The position numbers and the translations under genes were made by a program. Below the pieces are notes generated by a model, which searched no databases, had not been told where the DNA came from, and saw only the letters and a program-made list of their open reading frames with translations. A stretch of 64,000 nt of DNA from Marinomonas sp. KMM3893 (GTDB lineage Bacteria > Pseudomonadota > Gammaproteobacteria > Pseudomonadales > Marinomonadaceae), in assembly GCF_004352855.1 (NCBI RefSeq), contig NZ_SJSC01000001.1:372001-436000 (forward strand), given 5' to 3'. Below, piece after piece: positions 36,239-45,800 of this stretch. Position 1 is the first letter of the stretch; each line of letters starts with the position of its first letter.

Positions 36239-37117
36239 TTACGCATTCAATTTCATGAAATAGTCGAATATTTCAGGAACATTGCCATTTCCCATATCCA
36301 AATCCACGCCTGCTTGAAGGTTCGCTGACGTTCCTTCCGCAATTTGCGAGCGTGTTCCAAGGTCTTCTACCATCTTCAAAAAGTAACCTAAATCTTTGTT
36401 AGCATTAGCTATCGAGAAGCCTAAATCACTGTTGTTATCAATCGCGTAGTTTTTACAAAAATGCATAAACGGCGAGTTAGAAGGACCTGTCGACATGATG
36501 TCAAATAATTGCTGGCGATCAACTCCTGCGCGATCCGCTACAGCAAACGCTTGAGACATAGCCGTTACCGTTGTCATGCCCATAAAATTATTGATTAATT
36601 TAGTGGTGTGGCCTGCTCCCAATGCGCCTAAATGGAAAACATTTTCACCTTGTTGCTCAAGAATAGGCTTAACTTTCTCAAAGGTATCTTTATCGCCTGC
36701 GGCCATGATGTTCAACAAGCCGTCTTTGGCGTGGGCAGGTGTACGACCTAGAGGAGCATCAATCATACCCGCTCCTTTTGCGGCCAAATCGGCGCCAATT
36801 TTACGTGTAGATGCAGGGATAGAAGTACCGAAGTCAATTAATACGGCGCCTTCTTTAATGCCCGCTAAAATACCATCTTCAGCATAAACCAATGCTTCAA
36901 CGACGTTTGAGGTCGTTAAACAAAGCATAACAATGTCACTTGCGGCCGCTAATTCTTTTGCGGAAGTCGCTTGTGTCGCACCACGTGCAACACAAGCAGC
37001 AACGGCGTCTTTATTTAGATCCATTACATTAAGCTCAAAACCTCTTTTTTGAAGGTTTTCAACCATGTTGCCGCCCATTAAGCCTAGCCCGATGAACCCA
37101 ATAATAGGTTTCGTCAT
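36239..37117 (-). CDS. Beta-hydroxyacid dehydrogenase family protein (YihU-like GRT motif)
   Basis: 292 residues. N-terminal NAD(P) site FIGLGLMGGNMVENL (8-22), substrate loop DAPLGRTPAHAKDG (120-133), and the catalytic Lys in GAGHTTKLINNFM (K173, N176/N177). The substrate loop has GRT where 3-hydroxyisobutyrate and tartronate semialdehyde enzymes have SGG. GRT is seen in YihU, the 3-sulfolactaldehyde reductase, so a C3 aldehyde with a strongly anionic group is a possible substrate. It is convergent with the tct operon. ATG 37117 has AGGAG upstream. Confidence 0.82.
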   Translation of the reverse strand: MTKPIIGFIGLGLMGGNMVENLQKRGFELNVMDLNKDAVAACVARGATQATSAKELAAASDIVMLCLTTSNVVEALVYAEDGILAGIKEGAVLIDFGTSIPASTRKIGADLAAKGAGMIDAPLGRTPAHAKDGLLNIMAAGDKDTFEKVKPILEQQGENVFHLGALGAGHTTKLINNFMGMTTVTAMSQAFAVADRAGVDRQQLFDIMSTGPSNSPFMHFCKNYAIDNNSDLGFSIANANKDLGYFLKMVEDLGTRSQIAEGTSANLQAGVDLDMGNGNVPEIFDYFMKLNA

Positions 37118-37275
37118 TTTTATTCTCCTAATGATTCAAATGCCAATATGCGTTTAATAGCACCAATTTAATTGTATGATTATATTACCATATTGTTTTT
37201 TAGTAAAAAACAAAAGATCACGCTTTACGTTTGATCAGGCAAAAGAAGCGTGTTGGAAGGTATGACAAAAGAAGA

Positions 37276-37296
37276 GTGACCTATTGAGCAGGTCAC
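37276..37296 (-). terminator. Possible terminator of the GIY-YIG gene
   Basis: GTGACCT (37276-37282) and AGGTCAC (37290-37296) form a 7-bp stem; on the minus strand TCTTCTTTTG follows. It is weaker than others in the window. Confidence 0.4.
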
Positions 37297-37327
37297 ATGG
37301 AAGAAGTCACCATGACTCGATTTAACG

Positions 37328-37618
37328 TCAAAGTGACCTAGTCTTTATTAAGGAAGAGACACAAAGTTGGCCGTTAACTATCTGTAATTTCTGGCGTTTA
37401 TTAAGTTGTTTAACACGATACTCTAGTACCAAGGCATCGCTTCTGCTCCCAACAACTTGATGCCATAGGAGCTCTAAGGGGCCTTTTCCTTTTAAATATC
37501 GTGCACCGCTTTTATTCGCACCTGAGTGCTCTTTAAAACGGCGCTCCACATCGGTGGTAACGCCAGTATAAAGTGTATCAAGACGGGTTTTGATGATATA
37601 GAGACTCCACTCATTCAT
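37328..37618 (-). CDS. GIY-YIG domain protein (YhbQ-like)
   Basis: 96 residues of a single GIY-YIG fold: WSLYIIKTRLDTLYTGVTTDV carries the YI...YTG core, followed by the Arg/His segment ERRFKEH and ARYLKGKGPLELLWHQ. It is the size of UPF0213/YhbQ proteins, proposed small nucleases with unclear roles. GGAGATCACT precedes the ATG. Not a homing endonuclease: no extra DNA-binding domain. Confidence 0.85.
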   Translation of the reverse strand: MNEWSLYIIKTRLDTLYTGVTTDVERRFKEHSGANKSGARYLKGKGPLELLWHQVVGSRSDALVLEYRVKQLNKRQKLQIVNGQLCVSSLIKTRSL

Positions 37619-37656
37619 AGTGATCTCCTTTGTCCTTGCTGCAAAATAGGGATTAT

Positions 37657-38268
37657 CTAACCTCCCACCATTAACAGCAAGGTCGAAGCCGTGGCCAATC
37701 CCATGACGTAATTAAACGCTCGCTGGCGTTTGTCATCCGTTAACCAACGGCGAATCGCAACACCCGCCCACGCCCAAAGAGTAATCGCAGGAAACCCCAT
37801 GCACGCAAACAAGACGATAATCCAAAAACCGGATTGCACATACAAGTCTCCGGCCAAAGAAAAGGAGCTGACACAGCCAACCGACATCATCCAAGCTTTA
37901 GGATTCACATACTGAAAAAGCGCCGCCTGCCACCATCGCATGGGCGAAGCCGACTGTTTGGCGTTAGACAGTTGGCCTACTGGGGCGCTGGCCACTTTCC
38001 AAGCAAGCCACAATAAATAAGCGCCGCCAACCCATTTTAAAACGGAGTAAATAGGAGGATAGAGTACAAATAATGCCCCCATCCCCAGCAGCACAGAAAA
38101 TAACAAGGACGCCATGCCTAATACAATGCCAATCATATGGGGCAAAGTACGGCGAAAGCCAAATTGGGCACCAGACGCCAATAACATCATATTATTGGGT
38201 CCAGGCGTTACCGACATAATAAAAGCGAACAAAGCCAAAGCGAAAAAGAACGAAGCGTCCGTAATCAT
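37657..38268 (-). CDS. LysE family translocator (amino-acid exporter)
   Basis: 203 residues with six hydrophobic segments. The family motif SVTPGPNNMMLLASGAQFG lies at 19-37, and YLLWLAWKVA and NPKAWMMSVG follow. Such proteins export amino acids or their derivatives. Its ATG overlaps the stop of the DUF1127 gene in ATGA. The MocR regulator on the other strand, with repeated half-sites between, is the probable controller. Confidence 0.87.
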   Translation of the reverse strand: MITDASFFFALALFAFIMSVTPGPNNMMLLASGAQFGFRRTLPHMIGIVLGMASLLFSVLLGMGALFVLYPPIYSVLKWVGGAYLLWLAWKVASAPVGQLSNAKQSASPMRWWQAALFQYVNPKAWMMSVGCVSSFSLAGDLYVQSGFWIIVLFACMGFPAITLWAWAGVAIRRWLTDDKRQRAFNYVMGLATASTLLLMVGG

Positions 38269-38468
38269 GATGAAGTTTCCTTGGTTTTTTTGCGCATAAG
38301 ATCGCCAATAAATCCGCTAAAACTGGCCTGCGATAATTCTGCTTGACGAATCTCATGAGTCAGCCCCATATCCTGCATTTGCTGCTCACTTACCTTAATC
38401 AAAGACTTACGTGTTTGATAACGCTCAATGCAATATTGAACATGGGTCAATAAAGAAATAATTAGCAT
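38265..38468 (-). CDS. DUF1127 small protein
   Basis: 67 residues. After a short hydrophobic start (MLIISLLTHVQYCIERYQ) comes a DUF1127-like segment, RKSLIKVSEQQMQDMGLTHE, the region where the family has L-D-x-x-L-x-D-(I/M)-G. ATG 38468 has AAGGAG nine bases upstream; a start at 38561 would be too long and lacks a site. Coupled by ATGA to the LysE-type gene. The function of the domain is little known; small DUF1127 proteins in other bacteria act in RNA turnover and phosphate uptake. Confidence 0.7.
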   Translation of the reverse strand: MLIISLLTHVQYCIERYQTRKSLIKVSEQQMQDMGLTHEIRQAELSQASFSGFIGDLMRKKTKETSS

Positions 38469-38600
38469 CACTCTATCTCCTTTTCGTCTCTGACTCACCT
38501 TAGCCTGTGTTGGTATTAGGCGTTTGTTAGAGCCAATTCGGCACTCAATAAAAAGAACCACTGTGTATGAAGGTCAACTATAGAGAGAAGATCAAATACA

Positions 38601-38684
38601 ATACAGACTCAGAAAAACACTTTATTAACAATACAGAAAACCCTAATTCTGTCTGTATGGCAGCAAACATAAAAATCTGTATGG
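38601..38684. promoter_or_regulatory. Four TCTGTAT half-sites, probable MocR operator
   Basis: ATACAGA at 38601-38607 and 38631-38637, and its complement TCTGTAT at 38652-38658 and 38676-38682. The last two lie in a longer repeat TCTGTATGG, 24 bases apart. They fill the space between the divergent DUF1127-lysE operon and the MocR gene. MocR regulators usually bind pairs of half-sites. Confidence 0.6.
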
Positions 38685-38752
38685 TCAATTTTGCGTCTTT
38701 ATTCGTCTACAATAACGTACCCCCTGCCACTGACTTAACAGGACGCTACGCT

Positions 38753-40171
38753 ATGACGCTCTATCAAGATTTGTCAGAACGCTTAAAAGAACACATTGAA
38801 TTAGGTTTCTATAAACCTGGTGACAAACTTCCATCGGTACGTCAGTTATCTCAAGAGCATGGCGTGAGTATTTCAACCGTTCAAGAAGCCTATCGGCAAT
38901 TAGAGCAAGAAATTTTAGTAGAGGCTCGACCAAAATCAGGCTACTTTGTTGTCCAAAAACAGCGCATTGATAACCTCCCCAGCATCTCTCGGCCACCTCA
39001 ACGCCCATTGGAAGTTTCACAGTGGGAAGAAGTGTTCAACTTACTCATGATCCGAGACAATGCTAACGGAGTACAGTTACAGCACGCCATGCCTGATATG
39101 ACGGCGTCAACCTTAAAACCTTTGCTAAAAACCTTGGCGGATTTAACCAAACAAAACCCTGCATTAGGCTTAGGCTATGGCGACCTAAGAGGCTCAGAAG
39201 AACTGCGCACGCAACTTTGCCGTTTAGCCGGTGCCTCTGGCTGCCAACTGCATCCAGACGACCTGGTTGTCACATCAGGATGCCAAGAAGCACTTTCTGT
39301 TTGCCTACGGGCAGTGACAGAACCCAATGATATTATTGCCATCGAATCACCCAGTTTTTATGGTTCTATGCAAGCCATCAAAGCGGCCAACTTAAAAGCG
39401 ATGGAAATTCCCACTCACCCAGAAACTGGCATCAGTTTAGAGGCTTTAGAGCTGGCGCTCGATCAATGGCCAATCAAAGCCATTTTAGTCACGCCAACCT
39501 GTAACAACCCTCTGGGCTACACAATGTCGGACGACAAAAAAGAGCGCTTATATAGATTGGCGCAAAGCTATGATATTGCCATCATAGAAGACGACATTTA
39601 CGGTGACATCGCTTATCAATTTCCTCGCCCTAGAAGCATCAAATCGTTTGATGAAGATGGTCGTGTCTTACTCTGCTCATCCTTTTCTAAAACCGTCGCA
39701 CCAGGGATACGCGTAGGCTGGATAGCCCCTGGCCGTTATCGAGACAAGGTTACTCACATAAAATACGTCAGTAGCTCCATGTGCCCTACGCTACCGCAAT
39801 TGGCCATTGCCAAATTCATTCGCCTTGGTGGGTATGACAAACACATTCGCACTATGCGCCAGCGCTATGAAAAGCAAAGAGATCACATGTTAGCCGCCAT
39901 CAAACGCTACTTTCCAAGCAACACCCGTGTTAGTTTTCCTGATGGCGGTTTTATTTTATGGGTAGAGCTTGATAAAGACATCGACAGCATGAAGTTGGTG
40001 GAACAGTGCCGTTTGGAGGGCGTTGGATTCGCACCAGGGCCTCTGTTCTCCGCCACCGGAAAATACCGCCACTGTTTTCGTATTAATTTCAGCGAACAAG
40101 GCATGGAACAACGCGAAGCTGCCATCAAAACCTTGGCGCAAGTCTTACTGAAATTCCAGCCAGTAAATTAA
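38753..40171 (+). CDS. MocR family regulator (GntR helix-turn-helix plus aminotransferase domain)
   Basis: 472 residues. GntR-type winged helix at 5-75 (YKPGDKLPSVRQLSQEHG, SISTVQEAYRQLE), a linker, and a fold type I aminotransferase-like domain with the PLP lysine in LCSSFSKTVAPGIRVGW and the GY(G)DLRGSEELR block. Such proteins sense PLP or an amino-acid/PLP adduct and rarely keep enzyme activity. ATG 38753 has AGGA ten bases before it; the open frame upstream to 38567 lies over the operator sites and is not coding. Likely target: the divergent lysE operon. Confidence 0.9.
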   Translation: MTLYQDLSERLKEHIELGFYKPGDKLPSVRQLSQEHGVSISTVQEAYRQLEQEILVEARPKSGYFVVQKQRIDNLPSISRPPQRPLEVSQWEEVFNLLMIRDNANGVQLQHAMPDMTASTLKPLLKTLADLTKQNPALGLGYGDLRGSEELRTQLCRLAGASGCQLHPDDLVVTSGCQEALSVCLRAVTEPNDIIAIESPSFYGSMQAIKAANLKAMEIPTHPETGISLEALELALDQWPIKAILVTPTCNNPLGYTMSDDKKERLYRLAQSYDIAIIEDDIYGDIAYQFPRPRSIKSFDEDGRVLLCSSFSKTVAPGIRVGWIAPGRYRDKVTHIKYVSSSMCPTLPQLAIAKFIRLGGYDKHIRTMRQRYEKQRDHMLAAIKRYFPSNTRVSFPDGGFILWVELDKDIDSMKLVEQCRLEGVGFAPGPLFSATGKYRHCFRINFSEQGMEQREAAIKTLAQVLLKFQPVN

Positions 40172-40266
40172 CCTTATCTTTTATTAACCAAGATCGACTT
40201 TTTTGGCGATTTTGTTGTCTATGGCAAAGCGGCCTAACATTGGGTGAATTCACAAAGAGGAACGGC

Positions 40267-41646
40267 ATGATAAATAAGACGCTTTGGCATTGGGGATGCT
40301 TATGCCTAAGTCTCTCGCTGACAGCCTGCAGTAGCGACATGCAACGTGGTAAAATCGCGGACAAAGCACAAAAAGAAAGCGCGGCACTTATTGACAAGAA
40401 AGAGATCCAATGGCGCCAACTAAACGAAGTTGCCCCGATCAGCTATTTGACGGATCTTATTCAAGATGCGCAGTTAGACCGACTTATTCAACAGGCACTA
40501 ACCGCAAACCCTGACTTACAAAAAACCTTGCTCACCCTAAAAGCCAGTACTTGGCAATTAAAAAGCATCCATGGGGACCGCCTTCCTAGTCTCGACGCTG
40601 GATTTTCTCGCAATAAAACAGAAAGCGTCGAAGCCAGCTATAACGCAGACATTAGCATCAGCTGGGAAGCGGATTTCTGGGGAAAATTAGCGAACAGTGA
40701 AGCAGCCGCCGCAAAGAGCCTAGCGGCCGACCAAGCCTTGTATCAGGAAAGCCAAGACGTACTAGTGGCCAACATCATTAAATCTTGGCTGGCCATGACC
40801 TCAAAACAGCATCTGATCGATATTGAAAGCCAACGCTTAGCGGTATTAGAAACCAACGAAAATCGGCTTTTACAACGCTTTAAAAATGGCTTAAATGACC
40901 TAGAAGAACTTGATGAAGCGCAAACTGCCAGCTCACAATCAAGGGCGGACCTCGCGCAATACAAAGAAGATCTCGCGATAGAGCGGCGCACATTACAACG
41001 TTACTTAGGCAGTGAAAATACGCTAAACATAGTCCCCAATACGGACTACCCTAGGGTCAATCTGACGCTCGATTATTTACCAGAGCAAAGCCTACAACGC
41101 CGCCCTGATTTAAAAGCCGCCTATTTGGCCATTCAAGCTGCGGACTTAAACGTATCGGTTGCCTATAAAGACATGTTACCGACCATTAGTCTGAGCGCCA
41201 CCTTAAGCGATACTGCCAGTTCTCCAAGCAGCGCCCTATTTGCGTCGCCGATATGGTCTTTATTGGCGCAACTCACCCAACCCTTGTACCAAGGCGGTAA
41301 ACTAAAAGCCGCGGTTGAAATTGCCAAAATAAACACAGCTGAAGCCTATCAAGACTATCGAAGCACCTTATTAACCGCCATCAACGAAGTCGAAACCACC
41401 ATAGGACAAGAAAAGCTCTTAACCCAACAGCTGCTTAACATCCAACAAGCCTTACAAAGCTCGCAAAAAAATCTCACTCGCTATGAACAAAAATACCGTA
41501 CCGGCTTAGTCGAACTCAGCGATTTAATTCGGGTGCAAGAAACCACCTTTAATTTGGCAGCAGAACTAGACAACTTACTGTACTTACACTTAATTAATCG
41601 AGTCGATTTAGGGCTCGCCCTCGGGCTAGGAGTCAAAGAGTCATGA
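40267..41646 (+). CDS. Outer membrane efflux lipoprotein (NodT/OprM type)
   Basis: 459 residues. Lipoprotein signal ending SLTAC with the lipidated Cys at 21, and Ser at the next positions, suiting the outer membrane. Two outer-membrane-factor repeats follow (PDLQKTLLTLKAS and RRPDLKAAYLAIQAADLNV, with RPD typical of the second). It forms the outer duct of the tripartite pump whose other parts are encoded by the next two genes. ATG 40267 has AGAGGAA upstream. It overlaps the adaptor gene by four bases (ATGA). Confidence 0.88.
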   Translation: MINKTLWHWGCLCLSLSLTACSSDMQRGKIADKAQKESAALIDKKEIQWRQLNEVAPISYLTDLIQDAQLDRLIQQALTANPDLQKTLLTLKASTWQLKSIHGDRLPSLDAGFSRNKTESVEASYNADISISWEADFWGKLANSEAAAAKSLAADQALYQESQDVLVANIIKSWLAMTSKQHLIDIESQRLAVLETNENRLLQRFKNGLNDLEELDEAQTASSQSRADLAQYKEDLAIERRTLQRYLGSENTLNIVPNTDYPRVNLTLDYLPEQSLQRRPDLKAAYLAIQAADLNVSVAYKDMLPTISLSATLSDTASSPSSALFASPIWSLLAQLTQPLYQGGKLKAAVEIAKINTAEAYQDYRSTLLTAINEVETTIGQEKLLTQQLLNIQQALQSSQKNLTRYEQKYRTGLVELSDLIRVQETTFNLAAELDNLLYLHLINRVDLGLALGLGVKES

Positions 41647-42833
41647 AACGCCTTTATCAATGGATTACCTTGATCCTTGCTTTGCTCGTTATCGCCAGCG
41701 TTTATTTTTACATTACCAAGGCGTTAGAAGCGCAAAAAAACAAGGTTCGCCAACCAAGGCCTGCGGCGCCTGAACAAGCCATGGAAGTCAGTGTGATTCG
41801 CGTATCACCAGGTAAACACGCCGCCATGGTGCAGGTTTCAGGCATCGCCAAACCACATTATGACTTAACCCTAACCACCCAAGTCAGCGGCGAAGTGACT
41901 TACCTTGCCGAGCATTTCGAAAAAGGCCAGCGAGTCACCAAGGGGCAAGTGTTAGCCCGCCTGCACAATACTGAACTGGCCAGTTCAGTCGCCACCGCAG
42001 CAAATACAGTAGCCAGCGCGACCCTTGCTTTAAAAGAAGAAGAACGCCAAGCCAAACAGTCCAAAGCCGAGTGGCAAGCAGCAGGGTTCAGCGGAGCGCC
42101 CGACTCAGACCTAGTCTTACGAAAACCGCAATTAGAAGCGGCTAGAACGCAACTCGAAGCGGCAAAAGCGGCCTTATCAGACGCCAAAGACAAGCTAAAA
42201 CACGCTCAATTAATTGCGCCTTTCGATGCGCTTGTGGTCGCGCGCTTTATCTCTCCCGGTTCCTTTTTAAATGCTGGCAACGAGGTTGCAACACTTTACA
42301 GCACCGACCGACTGGAAATCGAACTGGATCTGGCACACAGTGATTGGCAGAAATTGCCCACAACAACGGCATTAATCAAACAGCGCTGGCCGGCTCGTAT
42401 CGAATCTATGGATGGGCGCCAACATTGGGCAGGCAGAGTATTGAGTGCAGATCTGCACATTGATGAAAGCACTCGTATGCGCAAACTTGTTGTCGGTCTA
42501 GCCAATCCGTTAGAACAGTCTCCTGCCTTACTTCCTGGTGCATTTGTTAACGTCATACTTGAAGGAAAGCCCATCGAGAATCTATGGCAGCTGCCCAATT
42601 CTGCACTCAGTCAAAAGAGTGAGATTTGGTACATTACAGACGACCAACGTCTCGCTAGTTTTACGACATCCCCTGAGTTTGTTGATGCAAACTACGTCTA
42701 CATTAGCGTACCAAAAACCATGCAAGACAAGCCTTATCAGATCCTAACGCACCCTTATAACAGCTATCTACCAGGCCGTTTGGTTACCCCTATAGAAAAC
42801 CAAGCCACGCAGGCTGAAGGTATAGCGCCATGA
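41643..42833 (+). CDS. RND efflux periplasmic adaptor (HlyD/AcrA family)
   Basis: 396 residues. An N-terminal membrane anchor (about 8-28), then barrel-sandwich/lipoyl halves (YDLTLTTQVSGEVTYLAEHF with GQRVTKGQVLARL, and AQLIAPFDALVVARFISPGS), a coiled-coil hairpin between them rich in Ala/Lys/Glu, and a beta-barrel with LLPGAFVNVILEG. It links the RND pump to the outer-membrane channel. Coupled to both neighbours by ATGA overlaps. Confidence 0.9.
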   Translation: MKRLYQWITLILALLVIASVYFYITKALEAQKNKVRQPRPAAPEQAMEVSVIRVSPGKHAAMVQVSGIAKPHYDLTLTTQVSGEVTYLAEHFEKGQRVTKGQVLARLHNTELASSVATAANTVASATLALKEEERQAKQSKAEWQAAGFSGAPDSDLVLRKPQLEAARTQLEAAKAALSDAKDKLKHAQLIAPFDALVVARFISPGSFLNAGNEVATLYSTDRLEIELDLAHSDWQKLPTTTALIKQRWPARIESMDGRQHWAGRVLSADLHIDESTRMRKLVVGLANPLEQSPALLPGAFVNVILEGKPIENLWQLPNSALSQKSEIWYITDDQRLASFTTSPEFVDANYVYISVPKTMQDKPYQILTHPYNSYLPGRLVTPIENQATQAEGIAP

Positions 42834-45800
42834 CACCACTGGATCAGCCTAAAGGTATTATCGCCTGGTTTGCTTGCAACCCCGTAGCTGCCAACTTGTT
42901 AATGTTGTTGATCATTACTCTGGGTGTTATGAACATGGGGGCGCTCAATAAAGAAGCCTTCCCTAGCTTACCGCCTAACAGCATTGCTATTTCGGTCAGC
43001 AATGAAAGTGGTTCCGCAAAAGAAAACGAAGAAGGCATTGCCATTCCTATTGAAGAAAAATTGCAAGACGTGATTGGCATCCAAGACATTACAACGACTT
43101 CTACCGCAAACAGCACCAGTGTTAGCATTGAGATGCAAGACGGCTACAACATAGACACCTTAGAAGACGATATAAAAAATGCGCTCGATCAAATTACTTC
43201 TTTTCCCGATGAAGCGGACCCACCGGTTGTCACGAAATCCACCAGAGAAGAGCACGCTATTTGGTTGCAACTGCACGGCACCACTGACCGTCGCACCTTA
43301 CAAAAACTCGCTTACGATTTAAAAACCGATTTATTAGCGAAAGACAACATTAGCTCGGCGAATATTTCAGGGTGGATTGACCCCACCATGATAGTCGAAG
43401 TCGACAAAAATACCCTGCAAGGCTATGGCCTTACCTTGTCTGAGGTTGCAACCGCCATAAACCAAGAGTCGTCCCCTGCGAGAGTAGCCACATTACGTGA
43501 TCGGAATATTTACCTGCACATCAGTGCGTCAGAACAGGCTTACTTCAAGCAAGAGTTTTCCAACATTCAAATTAAGACCACAGCAAATGGTGGTCGTATT
43601 CGTCTCAGCGATATTGCAACCATTCGCGATGCTTTCGACGAAGATGACTTTGTGTTGTCGCGATTTAACCGACAAAACAGCATTGCAATACAGGTCATCA
43701 CCACCGGGCAAGACGACATATCTAACTCTGTTTCCGCCGCCAAAGATGTTATTGATGAGTGGTATGCAGACGGTCGTTTGCCACCCAATGTTCAACTTTC
43801 TACTTGGTATGACCGCAGCCAGTCTATCAATCAACGCTTAGACTTAATGATTGAGAATGCCATCACGGGCATTTTACTTGTGTTTATTTTGTTGGCGGTT
43901 TTCCTCAATGTCACAGTCGCATTTTGGGTCGCCATGGGGCTGCCTTTTATCTTCTTTGGCACCTTGTATTTCATGGGCACCCAAACCATTGATCTGACGC
44001 TAAACATGTTTACCACCTTCGGTTTCATAATGGCATTAGGCATTGTGGTGGACGATGCCGTGGTGGTTGGAGAAAATGTGTATAGCCTTAGATCAAAAGA
44101 CGGGGATACGCTAAACAATACGATCAAGGGCACGTTGCAAGTTGCCGTACCGACCCTATTTGGTGTTTTCACAACCGTTGCCGCCTTTTGGGCATTAGCC
44201 AATATCGACGGTCGATTGGGGCAACTTTACTCTCAATTCGCCATCGTGGTTGCCATCTGTTTAGTGCTTTCTGTCATCGAATCTAAAATCATACTGCCCG
44301 CGCATTTGGCGCACATTAACACCCGTAAATCGATCAATAAAAATGTCTTATCGCGCTCCTGGGGGATGATTCAACAGGGTGCTGATGCTAGCCTTCAATG
44401 GTTCAGCGACAAAGTTTATCGCCCTCTTATCGACCTTGCTTTACGCTATCGATACGCCGTTCTGGTGCTGTTTGTCGCTGTGTTTATGCTGGTGATGTCG
44501 ATGCCTTTTACTGGCGCGCTACGCATTAGTTTCTTTCCTAAAATCCCTGGCGACACCGTACGTGGTGAGCTCGCTATGTACAACGATGTTAGCTACGGGC
44601 AAACCAGCAAAGTACTCTCTTTTCTGGAAAAAACCGCCTATCAAGCCGATGAGCAATTGCGCCACAAAATGGCCCGTGACACTCATCAAGAAAACACCAG
44701 CGCCAATCAAAAAGACACCAGTGCCGATCAAAAAAGTACGGCTTCGTTTATTAACAACATTCAAGTTACTGCCACGAATGACCAAAGTGGCCGCTTGCGC
44801 ATTGAACTAGACACGGTTCGCCCTTACAGCGCCGCGCAATTTGTTCAGCAATGGGAGCGGCTGGCAGGCACGCCAGAAGGCGTTAAGAGTCTGCGCCTTA
44901 GCAGCTCAAGAGCGCTATTAGATGATCTTAAAATCGAATTACGAGGCAACGACAACAGCGTACTCAGTGCCGCTATGCACAATATGCTGGCGCAACTAGA
45001 CACCTTACCGGCGGTGTCAGGCATAGAGCAAAACGATGAGCCAACAGAGTCACGCCTTGCTTTATCCCTCAACGAACAAGGCCGTTTATTAGGTTTAACC
45101 ACGGCTGGATTGGCCACTCAAATAAACAATAACTTTGACAGCATTACGGTACAAAAGTATCAGCGCGACAACACGGAAATCGAAGTCCATTTAGGCTACC
45201 CAAAGGCGCAACAAGAGTCTCCTGCGGCGGTGCTGAATACCAAAATAGTCTTATCGGATGGCACCTACGTTCCCCTGTCCTCGGTGGCCACGTTAACGCA
45301 AGAAGAGGCACAAACTCGCATCATTCGAATCAATGCGAAACGCTCTTTATTTCTCACCGCCGAGGTGGATAAAGACACCATGTCCGCCAGCGAAGTAGTC
45401 AGCTACTTACAACAAGCTGTGGTGCCTCAGATGAAACGAAAATACCCAGGCGTCGACGTGTATTTCTCTGGGGAAGCAGAGCAACGCGCTGAAACTCAGT
45501 CCTCCATGTCAAACATGTTTTTGATCGCCTTATTGATCATTTATGCTCTGCTTGCCATCCCACTCAAATCTTACTCACAGCCGCTCATCATTATGATGGC
45601 AATTCCCTTTGGGATTATTGGCGCACTGCTTGGCCATTGGATCAACGACTTACCTTTGGGCATTTTTTCTTTAAACGGCATCTTGGCGCTCAGCGGCGTG
45701 GTGGTCAACGACAGTCTATTGCTTGTGTCACGCTTTAATGCGCTTCGCAAAGAAGAAACCAGCCACGTGCAAAAGGCCATTAATCTAGCCTGCCGTAGCC

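Noticed and set aside
37276-37345. Three GTGACCT-like copies near the GIY-YIG gene as an array
   Set aside because: Too few and too unevenly spaced; two of them are explained by the possible terminator stem.
38567-38752. N-terminal extension of the MocR protein
   Set aside because: It covers the repeated TCTGTAT half-sites, has no ribosome site, and the GntR domain starts cleanly at 38753.
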